Shown here piece by piece: positions 6,736-13,215 of a stretch of DNA of 36,371 nt. Under the pieces are notes generated by a model. It did not search any database and had not been told where the DNA came from. It saw only the letters and a program-made list of their open reading frames with translations. Source of the DNA: Rhodocyclaceae bacterium (GTDB lineage Bacteria; Pseudomonadota; Gammaproteobacteria; Burkholderiales; Rhodocyclaceae); NCBI GenBank assembly GCA_030681195.1, contig JAUXXJ010000058.1:1-36371 (forward strand), in the 5' to 3' direction. The translations under genes were made by a program, and so were the position numbers. Numbering within the stretch: the first letter of the stretch is position 1; each line of letters starts with the position of its first letter.

Positions 6736-6887
6736 ACGTGGCTATCGAGCATTTATCCCCCTTATTGCTGGTACTTACTGGTGCAGCAATTGGTTTTATC
6801 GTAGGGGTTATCACTATGGCATTAATCATTATTAATCGACCAGATGACGAGGAGGAGGATGAGCATGAACATGAACAAGGAATCTGA
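6732..6887 (+). CDS. Small single-pass membrane protein with acidic tail
   Basis: 51 aa; ATG overlaps the upstream TGA, and GGGAGG lies 5 nt before it. A transmembrane helix (about residues 9-34, LSPLLLVLTGAAIGFIVGVI) is followed by a very acidic, His-rich tail (PDDEEEDEHEHEQ). The DNA encoding the acidic run (GAGGAGGAG) also supplies the ribosome site for the next gene, which starts inside this one. Function unknown. Confidence 0.6.
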   Translation: MNVAIEHLSPLLLVLTGAAIGFIVGVITMALIIINRPDDEEEDEHEHEQGI

Positions 6888-7299
6888 GTTGCTTGATGAT
6901 CTTCTTTCGCCGCCTAAACCAATTAACAGCCTGGAAGCCTGCGCCCTATTAGGATTCCCGGCGACAAAAGGCGGCATCGCTTACTTAAGTGTATTGATTA
7001 CTTACTGCCCCAACTTTCCGGAAAAATTCAGGATTAAAGGGAAGCGATGCCAAAACTTTTTTAACCGATCTGAGCTGACTAATTGGCTGGCAAGCCACAG
7101 CGTTAAACAAGCCTTAAGTGCCGCTTACAAAAAACGCAGTGGCGAGGGCGAGACATGCCCCACCCAAGCGCTACGGCTGGCATTTTTAAAAGGCGATTTT
7201 GCCCCACCAGACCAGCAACGGCGCAAAGCGATAAAACGCTTGCATGCTAAACACTTCAATAGCAGCCCGGTAACACGGGTCACTGTTGGCAATTTTTAA
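6865..7299 (+). CDS. Hypothetical basic early protein
   Basis: 144 aa if it starts at ATG 6865, chosen because GAGGAGGAG lies 7-8 nt upstream; ATGs at 6844, 6859 and 6871 are alternatives. An acidic N-terminus (ESELLDDLLS) precedes a segment like a small HTH of the excisionase or MerR kind (SLEACALLGFPATKGGIAYLSVLI ... FNRSELTNWLASH, residues 22-80). The rest is basic (KRSGEGE ... RRKAIKRLHAKH). DNA binding is plausible; no named family recognised. Confidence 0.65.
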   Translation: MNMNKESELLDDLLSPPKPINSLEACALLGFPATKGGIAYLSVLITYCPNFPEKFRIKGKRCQNFFNRSELTNWLASHSVKQALSAAYKKRSGEGETCPTQALRLAFLKGDFAPPDQQRRKAIKRLHAKHFNSSPVTRVTVGNF

Positions 7300-7327
7300 C
7301 CACTATTTAAATCAACGTGAGGTCAAC

Positions 7328-7591
7328 ATGTGCAATTGCCAAGGCGACATTGAAGACAAGCTTAAAGAGCGTTTTATTGAGGAAAACCCTAGTGCCATCG
7401 ACCATCGTGCCGTGTTGATGGGGTACGCGCTTATGCTTGGGAAAACATTAGCCACAAAGGGTTATATGGAGTTCGAGTTAACTGCAAAATTTAGGATTAA
7501 AAACAAACCCGAACTCAAAGAGAAAAAACAAAAAAGCAACATTACATTTAATTATTGCCCATTTTGCGGCGAAAAATACCCTGCCAACTAA
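7328..7591 (+). CDS. Small zinc-ribbon protein
   Basis: 87 aa from ATG 7328, which has GTGAGG upstream; the longer reading from 7286 overlaps the previous gene and lacks a ribosome site. CNC at residues 2-4 and CPFCGEKY near the C-terminus could together bind one zinc ion. The middle is helical (DIEDKLKERFIEENP, HRAVLMGYALMLGKTLATKG). Small proteins with an N-terminal MCNC and a C-terminal CPFCG are common in phage early regions; their role is not known to me. Confidence 0.7.
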   Translation: MCNCQGDIEDKLKERFIEENPSAIDHRAVLMGYALMLGKTLATKGYMEFELTAKFRIKNKPELKEKKQKSNITFNYCPFCGEKYPAN

Positions 7592-7608
7592 CAACTAAAG
7601 GACAAAAT

Positions 7609-8220
7609 ATGACTACTGCCCCAACCGGCTACCGCCCCAACAGCCAAGGCCACTTAATCCCCAACGAGTCCATTAAACCACTGGATTTACTACGCGATGA
7701 CACCGTGCGCCGCATTGTTGAGCAAGCCCGCGACACTCAACACCAGCTATTGCGCTTTAAAACTAGCGCCATGGACGACATTAACAGCTTTGTTGATATT
7801 GCCGCAGAGCAATACAGCACCAAGCTAGGCGGCAAGCGCGGCAACTTAACCTTAACCAGCTTTGATGGCCGCTACCGCATTAACGTTCAGGTATCAGACC
7901 TGTTGCGCTTTGATGAGCGTCTGCATATCGCCAAACAGCTCATTGATGAGTGCATCCACGAATGGACCACCGACAGCAATGCCAACATCAAGGCCTTAAT
8001 AGAGCACGCCTTTCAAACGGATAAAGAGGGCAATATCAACAAAGGTCGCGTGTTTGGCTTAATGCGATTAAGGATTGACGATGCCAAATGGATCAAAGCT
8101 ATGGAAGCCTTAAAAGACAGCATCCAGATTGCCAGCAGCTCAGAGTACATGCGCGTTTACGAGCGCATTGGCCAGACCGATCAATACAAACAAATTGCAC
8201 TTGATATAGCGGGGTTATAG
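7609..8220 (+). CDS. DUF3164 family protein
   Basis: 203 aa from ATG 7609, with AAAGGA 7-8 nt upstream. The sequence matches the DUF3164 family found in nearly all Mu-like phages: TGYRPNSQGHLIPNESIKP at the N-terminus, a long helix, then GKRGNLTLTSFDGRYRINVQVSD and the C-terminal NKGRVFGLMRLRIDDAKWIKAMEAL. The biochemical function of the family is unknown; it lies with the replication and early genes. Full length. Confidence 0.88.
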   Translation: MTTAPTGYRPNSQGHLIPNESIKPLDLLRDDTVRRIVEQARDTQHQLLRFKTSAMDDINSFVDIAAEQYSTKLGGKRGNLTLTSFDGRYRINVQVSDLLRFDERLHIAKQLIDECIHEWTTDSNANIKALIEHAFQTDKEGNINKGRVFGLMRLRIDDAKWIKAMEALKDSIQIASSSEYMRVYERIGQTDQYKQIALDIAGL

Positions 8221-8222
8221 CC

Positions 8223-8924
8223 ATGAAAAACGACCAACAAAAAGCCCTGGATAAAATCAAGAAGTGCTTGAAGCTTTCCGGTAGTAGCAATGCAAACGAA
8301 GCCGCTACCGCATTGCGCCAGGCGCAAGCGCTAATGGAAAAATACAACGTCGATTATACTGATGTGTTGGCCGCAGAGTGTGGCCATGCAACCATCCCAT
8401 CATCGGTAAAAGCCAAACCCACCGCCTGGGAAAGCTATCTGGCCAACAAGGCAGCACAGGCATTCAGCTGTAAGTTTTTATTAACATCCAGCATTTTTGA
8501 TAAAAAAGCCAATTGGAAATTTATCGGGGTCGGCTCATCGCCAGAGCTGGCCGCCTATGCGTTTAACGTGCTGTTTAGGCAAGTTAAACGCGACCGGGCC
8601 GAGTATATAAAAACCACGTTAAAGCGCTGTAAAGCAGCTAATAAAACCAAACGAGCAGATTTGTTTTGCGAGGCTTGGGTCTATCTGGCAGGTGAAAAAA
8701 TAGCTGCCATTGCACCGAGCAAGGACGCCCAGCTCGCTATCACTGCGTATATGCAAAAGCACCATAGCAAAGCAGGCGAATTCGCACCAAGACAACCGAA
8801 AAAAACTAATAGCCAGTCATCTTATGCCGATAGTCATGCCGGGATTAATGCCGGTAAAAGCGCAGTATTAAACCGAGGCATGACCGGCACCGCCGCTGCA
8901 ACCGCATTGGAGCATCAACAATGA
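8223..8924 (+). CDS. DUF2786 family protein
   Basis: 233 aa. Residues 1-42 are the DUF2786 motif (ALDKIKKCLKLSGSSNANEAATALRQAQALMEKY). The middle part (65-160) is the associated globular domain with WKFIGVGSSPELAAYAFNVLFRQVKRDR and FCEAWVYLAGEKI. The C-terminus is low-complexity, with SYADSHAGINAGKSAVLNRG. Such proteins occur in transposable and other phages; the role is unknown. It overlaps the next gene by ATGA. Confidence 0.85.
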   Translation: MKNDQQKALDKIKKCLKLSGSSNANEAATALRQAQALMEKYNVDYTDVLAAECGHATIPSSVKAKPTAWESYLANKAAQAFSCKFLLTSSIFDKKANWKFIGVGSSPELAAYAFNVLFRQVKRDRAEYIKTTLKRCKAANKTKRADLFCEAWVYLAGEKIAAIAPSKDAQLAITAYMQKHHSKAGEFAPRQPKKTNSQSSYADSHAGINAGKSAVLNRGMTGTAAATALEHQQ

Positions 8925-9373
8925 CACACCCAACCAACCGGCCCAAAGCCGCCCTGCGCCGCAATGCCGCCATGGCCAAGATCCACATCGCCAAAAAGCA
9001 ATTAGGCATGGACGACGATACCTATCGCGCCATGTTGCTCAGCATTGGCGGCGTTAAATCCAGCAAGGATTTATCACCCGAGGGAATTGATAAAGTCGTT
9101 AAACATTTGGCAAGCATCGGCGCCGCCTTTACTAAAGCCAACAAAGCAGGCCGCGCTCCGCATAGCTTAAACAGCAAATCTAACAAAGCCGATTTACTGA
9201 AAAAGATAGAGGCGCTGTTGGCAGAGGCTGGCAGGCCGTGGACATACGCCGCCAGCATGGCTAAACGCATGTACAAAAAAGACACCCTGGAGTTTTGCAG
9301 CGCTGCCGAGCTGACTGGGATTATTGCCGGGCTGGTTAAAAATGCCCAACGTGAGGGGAGGAGGACGCAATGA
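8921..9373 (+). CDS. GemA/gp16-type regulatory protein (DUF1018)
   Basis: 150 aa matching the gp16/GemA family (DUF1018) of transposable phages. The family hallmark is KIHIAKKQLGMDDDTYRAML near residues 20-40, followed by a Lys/Ser-rich linker and a C-terminal part with LLKKIEALLAEAGRPWTYAASMAKRMY. In Mu, GemA influences host gene expression and DNA topology; by inference this protein acts on the host early in lytic growth. Starts and ends with ATGA overlaps. Confidence 0.88.
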   Translation: MTHPTNRPKAALRRNAAMAKIHIAKKQLGMDDDTYRAMLLSIGGVKSSKDLSPEGIDKVVKHLASIGAAFTKANKAGRAPHSLNSKSNKADLLKKIEALLAEAGRPWTYAASMAKRMYKKDTLEFCSAAELTGIIAGLVKNAQREGRRTQ

Positions 9374-9534
9374 AATCAACCCTGATACTTAGCTCAATAT
9401 TTTTTTTGTTGAATTTGTTATCTGCCTACCTAACTCACGACCATGGGTATTATTTTTTAGCCGGTTATTTTGCGGCCACAACTATGATGTGCAGTTGGTA
9501 TTTTGCAATGCGGGGAAAATATGAAACTAACTAA
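9370..9534 (+). CDS. Small membrane protein, two hydrophobic helices
   Basis: 54 aa; its ATG overlaps the gp16 stop codon (ATGA) and GAGGAGG lies upstream. Residues 3-21 (STLILSSIFFLLNLLSAYL) and 28-48 (YYFLAGYFAATTMMCSWYFAM) are two probable transmembrane segments joined by a THDHG turn, with a short charged end. It overlaps the next gene, whose ATG (9521) lies inside it. Unknown function. Confidence 0.55.
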   Translation: MKSTLILSSIFFLLNLLSAYLTHDHGYYFLAGYFAATTMMCSWYFAMRGKYETN

Positions 9535-9991
9535 AGCCCAGGCAGACAAAATAAAAGATAGCGTATCAGGCCGTTATGGATCGGTGTATTTGCGCTGTGA
9601 TAACTACTTGGTTACTGGGAAAGTAGAACAGTACAGAACGAGATTAGTGATAGCGGTTTTCGTTAATGGCTACCAAAAAGGCACCGATATTTGGACGGGA
9701 AAAGAGGGCGATTTTAGCGAGATGCCAGAACTAACTAAGCGCTTTTATTATCGCCGTAAACATCCCGTTAACACTAAGGAACAAGCCACATTATTAAAGA
9801 TATTGGGCAAAAAAGCCTTTAATGAAAAAAGATATGGCGAGGCTTGGTACACCTGCATTCCGTGGTTTAACTCACCTGCCGGATTTGTGAATCATCTTAA
9901 AAAGCACAACGAGTCAATACAGGTGCTTGATTATGAAACGTATCAAGGAGAGCTGAATGCGATTGAAGAAGGGGATGCCAATGCAGCTTAA
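9521..9991 (+). CDS. Hypothetical middle-region protein
   Basis: 156 aa from ATG 9521, preceded by CGGGGA; the upstream TTG reading from 9503 is disfavoured. The N-terminal half is beta-rich (YGSVYLRCDNYLVTGKV, TRLVIAVFVNGY), followed by a basic patch (LTKRFYYRRKH) and a C-terminal half with YTCIPWFNSPAGFVNHLKKH. It looks like a globular protein with nucleic-acid-binding potential, but I know no family for it. It overlaps the next gene by 11 nt. Confidence 0.65.
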   Translation: MKLTKAQADKIKDSVSGRYGSVYLRCDNYLVTGKVEQYRTRLVIAVFVNGYQKGTDIWTGKEGDFSEMPELTKRFYYRRKHPVNTKEQATLLKILGKKAFNEKRYGEAWYTCIPWFNSPAGFVNHLKKHNESIQVLDYETYQGELNAIEEGDANAA

Positions 9992-10472
9992 TAGATGCCC
10001 AATTTGCCACAGCCGCATTAGCCTGGATGCTATGGTGCAGGATGAGGCCGGGCGGGAATTGTTGGGGATATTAGCTGGTATGGATAATGAGTTTGCACAA
10101 GCATTAGTCGGCTATCTTGGGCTGTTTAGATCAACTACTCGCGATCTATCCAACGATAAAGCGTTGCGGTTAATAAAGGAGACTAAGGCGTTAAGGGACG
10201 ACCGATACAACTTAACCGCCGCATTACGACAAACCATCGAAAGCCTGCAAGGCAAAGGCGGCAAGCCGTTGACTAATCATAACTACCTGAGGCGGGTACT
10301 TGAGGATATGCCTGTTTTATCGCCCTCACCCCAACCCTCTCCCGTGGGGAGAGGGGGCAATGCCGGAATGATTATCAAGGATGCTTTAGACAATATCCCT
10401 GTTTATGGCCAAAAAAAAACCAGCAAAACCGCCCAAGCCCTGCAATCACTAGAGGATTTTGGTAATGAATGA
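9981..10472 (+). CDS. Zinc-finger protein with an in-frame REP insertion
   Basis: 163 aa from ATG 9981, with GAAGGGG 6 nt upstream. An N-terminal CPICHSR motif (residues 5-11) is followed by VQDEAGRELLGILAGMDNEFAQALVGYLGLFR and by ALRLIKETKAL, a pattern I recall from conserved small proteins of Mu-like phages. Residues about 114-125 (LSPSPQPSPVGRG) are encoded by a REP-type palindrome and interrupt the otherwise normal sequence. Only one CxxC pair is visible, so any zinc site is incomplete unless shared. Role unknown, possibly DNA binding. Confidence 0.75.
   Translation: MQLNRCPICHSRISLDAMVQDEAGRELLGILAGMDNEFAQALVGYLGLFRSTTRDLSNDKALRLIKETKALRDDRYNLTAALRQTIESLQGKGGKPLTNHNYLRRVLEDMPVLSPSPQPSPVGRGGNAGMIIKDALDNIPVYGQKKTSKTAQALQSLEDFGNE
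10324..10357. repeat. REP-like palindrome, CCCTCTCCC type
   Basis: CCCTCTCCC (10335..10343), gt, then GGGGAGAGGG (10346..10355) preceded by a pyrimidine-rich arm. When translated it gives the SPSPQPSPVGRG signature typical of intergenic REP elements of gammaproteobacteria. Here it sits in frame within a phage gene, adding about 12 residues. Confidence 0.7.
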
Positions 10473-10857
10473 GCCAGTCAACCAACCATTACCACCGGTT
10501 AACTGGCTTAAACAGTGCGTGTCCGTGGGTATCGGCGCCTTAGTTGTGCTGCATTTAGACGGCGCACCACCGGCTGAAACCGTACGCAGTACCGCATCCA
10601 TGTGGTATCGCATCATTAAAGGCTGGCCGATACTCTGGGATGAAGCCCTAGACAGAGGCCGCTTAACCCAAGCCTTTATAGCCTTAGCCAGTCAAGCAAC
10701 CCGCTGGCCAGCACCACACCAACTGCGACCGCTATTACCGTCGCGTATCTATCCACAACAGGCCTTACCGCCACCCGAATACCCGGAGGAAAAAGCCAAA
10801 GCCAACCGGCAGAAAATAAGAGACTTGTTAAAAACCGCTTACCAAAAAATCAACTAA
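10465..10857 (+). CDS. Hypothetical middle-region protein
   Basis: 130 aa from ATG 10465, with GAGG upstream, overlapping the previous gene's stop. The N-terminal part includes VSVGIGALVVLHLDGAPPAE, then WYRIIKGWPILWDEALDRGRL, and a Pro-rich segment that reads WPAPHQLRPLLPSR, followed by a basic C-terminus. WPxPHQLRPLLPxR-type strings are seen in conserved middle genes of several transposable phages (my recollection). Function unknown. It ends 17 nt before the HU-like gene. Confidence 0.7.
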   Translation: MNEPVNQPLPPVNWLKQCVSVGIGALVVLHLDGAPPAETVRSTASMWYRIIKGWPILWDEALDRGRLTQAFIALASQATRWPAPHQLRPLLPSRIYPQQALPPPEYPEEKAKANRQKIRDLLKTAYQKIN

Positions 10858-10874
10858 CCCAACTGGAGAACAAC

Positions 10875-11147
10875 ATGAACCACAAAGAACTCATCGAGCA
10901 ATTATCAACCGATACCGCTACCAACAAAGCGACCATTGAGCGCGTTTTAAAAGTCCTTGCGGAAGTTGCCGGCAACCAATTAAAAACTAACGGCAGCTTT
11001 GTTTTGCACGGCATCGGCTCTATCGTCACCGTTGATGCCGCCGCCCGCGAAGGCCGCAACCCTGCCACCGGCGAAACCATCCACATCCCGGCCAAAAAGC
11101 GCATCAAGCTTAAAGCCTGCAAAGCTTTAAAAGACGCCGTAGCCTAA
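10875..11147 (+). CDS. HU/IHF-family DNA-bending protein
   Basis: 90 aa, the usual length for HU. The N-terminal helix pair (KELIEQLSTDTATNKATIERVLKVL) is followed by the beta arm with GRNPATGETIHIPAKK, the family signature, and KACKALKDAV at the end. HU and IHF assist assembly of the Mu transpososome and fold phage DNA, so a phage copy fits the life cycle. The ATG has TGGAGAAC 7-10 nt upstream. A REP palindrome follows the stop codon. Confidence 0.92.
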   Translation: MNHKELIEQLSTDTATNKATIERVLKVLAEVAGNQLKTNGSFVLHGIGSIVTVDAAAREGRNPATGETIHIPAKKRIKLKACKALKDAVA

Positions 11148-11154
11148 CCCCGTC

Positions 11155-11224
11155 GTAGGATGGGTAGAACGCAGTGAAACCCATGCCGATCATGATGGGT
11201 TTCGCGATGCTCTACCCATCCTAC
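11155..11224. repeat. REP-type imperfect palindrome, copy 1
   Basis: 70 bp with outer arms GTAGGATGGGTAGA and the matching complement ending in CTACCCATCCTAC; inner arms GTGAAACCCATG and GATGGGTTTCGC. A second copy lies at 16274..16361. Not phage-like in nature; probably a dispersed host repeat captured downstream of the HU-like gene. Confidence 0.8.
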
Positions 11225-11255
11225 ACCCTACCAACCACCAACCACCCAAAACATC

Positions 11256-11555
11256 ATGGCCAAAAAATACGACTTAGCCGTTAAAACCGGCACCTACAAA
11301 GCACAAGACGGCACCGACAAAGGCCGCTATGAAACCCTGGGCGAGATCCACCCAGGCCGAGACGGCGGCTACTTTGCCCGAATCAACGCCTTTCGCATGC
11401 TGGGCTTGGCAATGGCCGCCGTGGCCAGGGGCGATGATTCCGTGTTGGTATCGTTGTTTACCCCCACCGGTACCCAAGCACCAGCAGCACCAGGGCAACA
11501 GGCGACCAACTCAGCGCCGCCACTACCACCTTATGATGATGACTACCCGTTTTAA
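11256..11555 (+). CDS. Small protein with SSB-like acidic C-terminal tip
   Basis: 99 aa. Residues 1-70 are beta-rich with YDLAVKTGTYKAQDGTDKG, GRDGGYFARINAF and DSVLVSLFTPTG. Residues 71-90 are a Pro/Gln/Ala linker, and the end is YDDDYPF, closely resembling the DDDIPF tip with which bacterial SSB recruits replication and repair partners. The whole is shorter than SSB (about 170 aa) and I do not see a clear OB-fold signature. Inferred: a phage ssDNA-associated or SSB-mimic protein in the replication segment. Its start lies 5 nt after ccaaaacatc without an obvious ribosome site. Confidence 0.7.
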   Translation: MAKKYDLAVKTGTYKAQDGTDKGRYETLGEIHPGRDGGYFARINAFRMLGLAMAAVARGDDSVLVSLFTPTGTQAPAAPGQQATNSAPPLPPYDDDYPF

Positions 11556-11567
11556 AGGTTAGACAGC

Positions 11568-11590
11568 GTGGGCAGGGATTATCTGCCCAC
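11568..11590. promoter_or_regulatory. Hairpin between early segment and accessory cassette
   Basis: GTGGGCAG / CTGCCCAC, a perfect 8-bp stem with a 7-nt loop, but no T-run follows, so it is not a standard terminator. A TATATT at 11602..11607 could be a -10 element for the next gene, although no good -35 matches. Function uncertain. Confidence 0.4.
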
Positions 11591-11639
11591 CATTAACCTG
11601 CTATATTCAGACGCTTAACCAATAACACCAGATGGATTT

Positions 11640-11975
11640 ATGAAAAAGATAACGATTTTATTAGCGGGATTGGCTTTAACAGGGTGTACCAACCTGAAAT
11701 ATCCAAATTGGCAATATGTCAGAATAGAGAAGGAAGTACCGTCGCCATCCTGCATCTACAAAATGCAAGAAGCTTGTGCCGATGGCGGTGCTAACTGCTT
11801 TGATTGGTATAAACAAAGAGCCACAAAATATGACGCCAACACCGTTGTTATTACACAATCAGAGGCCCAAAAGCGTTACTCTGTGGGAGTTTGGTCAGCT
11901 GGCGGCGGGGATATAAACAATCAGGTTGCGGATTATTATTACTGCAATAGCCCCAAGAATTTAAATCCTAAGTAG
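11640..11975 (+). CDS. Secreted lipoprotein, unknown
   Basis: 111 aa with a clear lipoprotein signal: KK at the N-terminus, a hydrophobic core and LALTGC lipobox (Cys at residue 16). The mature part has paired cysteines (SPSCIYKMQEACADGGANCFDW, and YYYCN near the end), suggesting disulphides in the periplasm. It is the first gene of a three-gene cassette that interrupts the early-to-late gene order, so it may be a lysogenic-conversion (moron) gene, for example acting at the envelope or in superinfection exclusion. No family recognised. Confidence 0.7.
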   Translation: MKKITILLAGLALTGCTNLKYPNWQYVRIEKEVPSPSCIYKMQEACADGGANCFDWYKQRATKYDANTVVITQSEAQKRYSVGVWSAGGGDINNQVADYYYCNSPKNLNPK

Positions 11976-11987
11976 CAAAGGCCAATA

Positions 11988-12413
11988 ATGAAAATAACCA
12001 AAGAAATGATTAAAAAAGCGTCAGAAGCTTACGCTGATATGCGACATCCAGAACGATGGGACGGAAAACCATGGGGTGAGGCCGGAAGGAAAAATCATAA
12101 TGCTGCGATTAAAAACGCACTGGAAGCTATTTTTAAAGATTACAAGTTAGTTAAAAAAGACTTATCCGAAACGGCTTTGGGGCCGGATACCGACTTGACC
12201 GTCCTGTTAGCCGAAGAAAATCCAAAAGAAAGCATAAAAACCTGCATGGCAACAAGTTCAAAAGACTGGAGTCTCTATGAGAGAGACGCCTGGATATGGG
12301 GAATAGTATTTGGTTGGGACGATGAATCGCTAGTCGATTTATCTAAGCGGCACAAATGGAGAAATGTTGACGTTGACAGATTAAAGCGGCTGCACCAAAA
12401 ATGGCGCGCATAA
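11988..12413 (+). CDS. Hypothetical accessory protein
   Basis: 141 aa, Trp- and Lys-rich. N-terminus KITKEMIKKASEAYADMRHPERWDG, then a central helix (IKNALEAIFKDYKLVKK) and a C-terminal segment with DAWIWGIVFGWDDESLVDLSKRHKW and DRLKRLHQKW. Cytosolic; no signal or membrane segment. It starts 12 nt after the lipoprotein gene. No family recognised. Confidence 0.65.
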   Translation: MKITKEMIKKASEAYADMRHPERWDGKPWGEAGRKNHNAAIKNALEAIFKDYKLVKKDLSETALGPDTDLTVLLAEENPKESIKTCMATSSKDWSLYERDAWIWGIVFGWDDESLVDLSKRHKWRNVDVDRLKRLHQKWRA

Positions 12414-12502
12414 CGCTTGATTAAGGCGGCGCTGCACATTTTTGATGAATACGGCGGGCTTTAGGCGATCGCCTTGAATTAACTGTTAGGCTTGGAGATA
12501 GT

Positions 12503-12757
12503 ATGCCGTGTTGCGATTTTTCAGATTTTAAAGACGGCCTCATTCATTTTTTTGGTCGAGAAAAAATTGGTAGTGCACTGATTGACTGGGGTACGGCAAA
12601 AACACACTGGAAAAAATACCATTGCACGGGTGGAGAGTCTGCAAAGATGCTGGTTCAAGAGCTAAAAGCTGAGCGTGAGCCGATTGTTGTAGCTAATTTG
12701 ACGCGCAAAATAAAACAACGTTTAGAACAAGTCCAAGATCAAGATGACGACGATTAA
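12503..12757 (+). CDS. Hypothetical accessory protein with acidic end
   Basis: 84 aa; TTGGAGATAG precedes the ATG. N-terminal CCDFSDFKDGL, a central WGTAKTHWKKYHC segment, a basic helix (LTRKIKQRLEQVQ) and a terminal run DQDDDD. Last gene of the cassette before the strong terminator at 12776. Its nature is unknown. Confidence 0.6.
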   Translation: MPCCDFSDFKDGLIHFFGREKIGSALIDWGTAKTHWKKYHCTGGESAKMLVQELKAEREPIVVANLTRKIKQRLEQVQDQDDDD

Positions 12758-12775
12758 GCCGCCTAACACCCAAAT

Positions 12776-12800
12776 AAGCCCGCTTAACGCGGGCTTTTTT
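12776..12800 (+). terminator. Strong intrinsic terminator
   Basis: AAGCCCGC / GCGGGCTT, an 8-bp perfect stem with loop ttaac followed by a T-run to 12800. It ends the early transcript and accessory cassette and isolates the following operon, which has its own promoter. Confidence 0.92.
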
Positions 12801-12843
12801 ATGCCTAAAATAATAGATAAAAATTTAATTTAAATTATTTTAC

Positions 12844-12880
12844 GTTTTGTATATACAAAACAAAATAACAGGACTATAAT
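12844..12880 (+). promoter_or_regulatory. Promoter with 18-bp perfect palindromic operator
   Basis: TATAAT at 12875..12880 with TATACA at 12852..12857 (17-bp spacer) forms a plausible sigma70 promoter. GTTTTGTATATACAAAAC (12844..12861) is a perfect 18-bp palindrome covering the -35 region, so a dimeric regulator bound here would block RNA polymerase. Transcription would begin near 12887. The following 67-nt leader includes GAGC...GCTC and CCGG...CCGG inverted repeats. Confidence 0.65.
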
Positions 12881-12953
12881 TTTAACCACTGGAGCAGATA
12901 AGCTCAGTCTGAACCGGCGGCACCGGGAGATCACGAATAGATAGGTGATAAAA

Positions 12954-13184
12954 ATGAAAAAATTTACTGAAGACAACCCAATTACAGCCATCGACATCTT
13001 TAATGACATCAAACGTAGGTTAAGAGACCCTGCTAAGCAAGTTGTTACGACTAATGATGCACAAGTCGAATTTAACAATTGCTGTTTTGAATTTATTGCA
13101 GATGAATGGTGCTCGCCTGGCGCAATTGATAAGGCGATAGAACTTATCAATAATTATTATGATGTAAAAATAAGCGATCAATGA
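12954..13184 (+). CDS. Small protein, first gene of the AcrVA2-like operon
   Basis: 76 aa from ATG 12954, which has AGGTG 6 nt upstream. Helical, with FNDIKRRLRDPAKQVV and AIDKAIELINNYYDVKI, and two adjacent cysteines (NNCCFEF). Immediately downstream of the operator-bearing promoter. It shows no clear helix-turn-helix, though a small DNA-binding role cannot be excluded. No family recognised. Confidence 0.7.
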   Translation: MKKFTEDNPITAIDIFNDIKRRLRDPAKQVVTTNDAQVEFNNCCFEFIADEWCSPGAIDKAIELINNYYDVKISDQ

Positions 13185-13215
13185 TGATCCGCCCAGAAAA
13201 ACACCTAAGAGCCGC

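Noticed and set aside
10324..10357. CRISPR-like or terminator interpretation of the CCCTCTCCC palindrome
   Set aside because: Single copy of this class, no T-run and inside an ORF; it fits a REP element.
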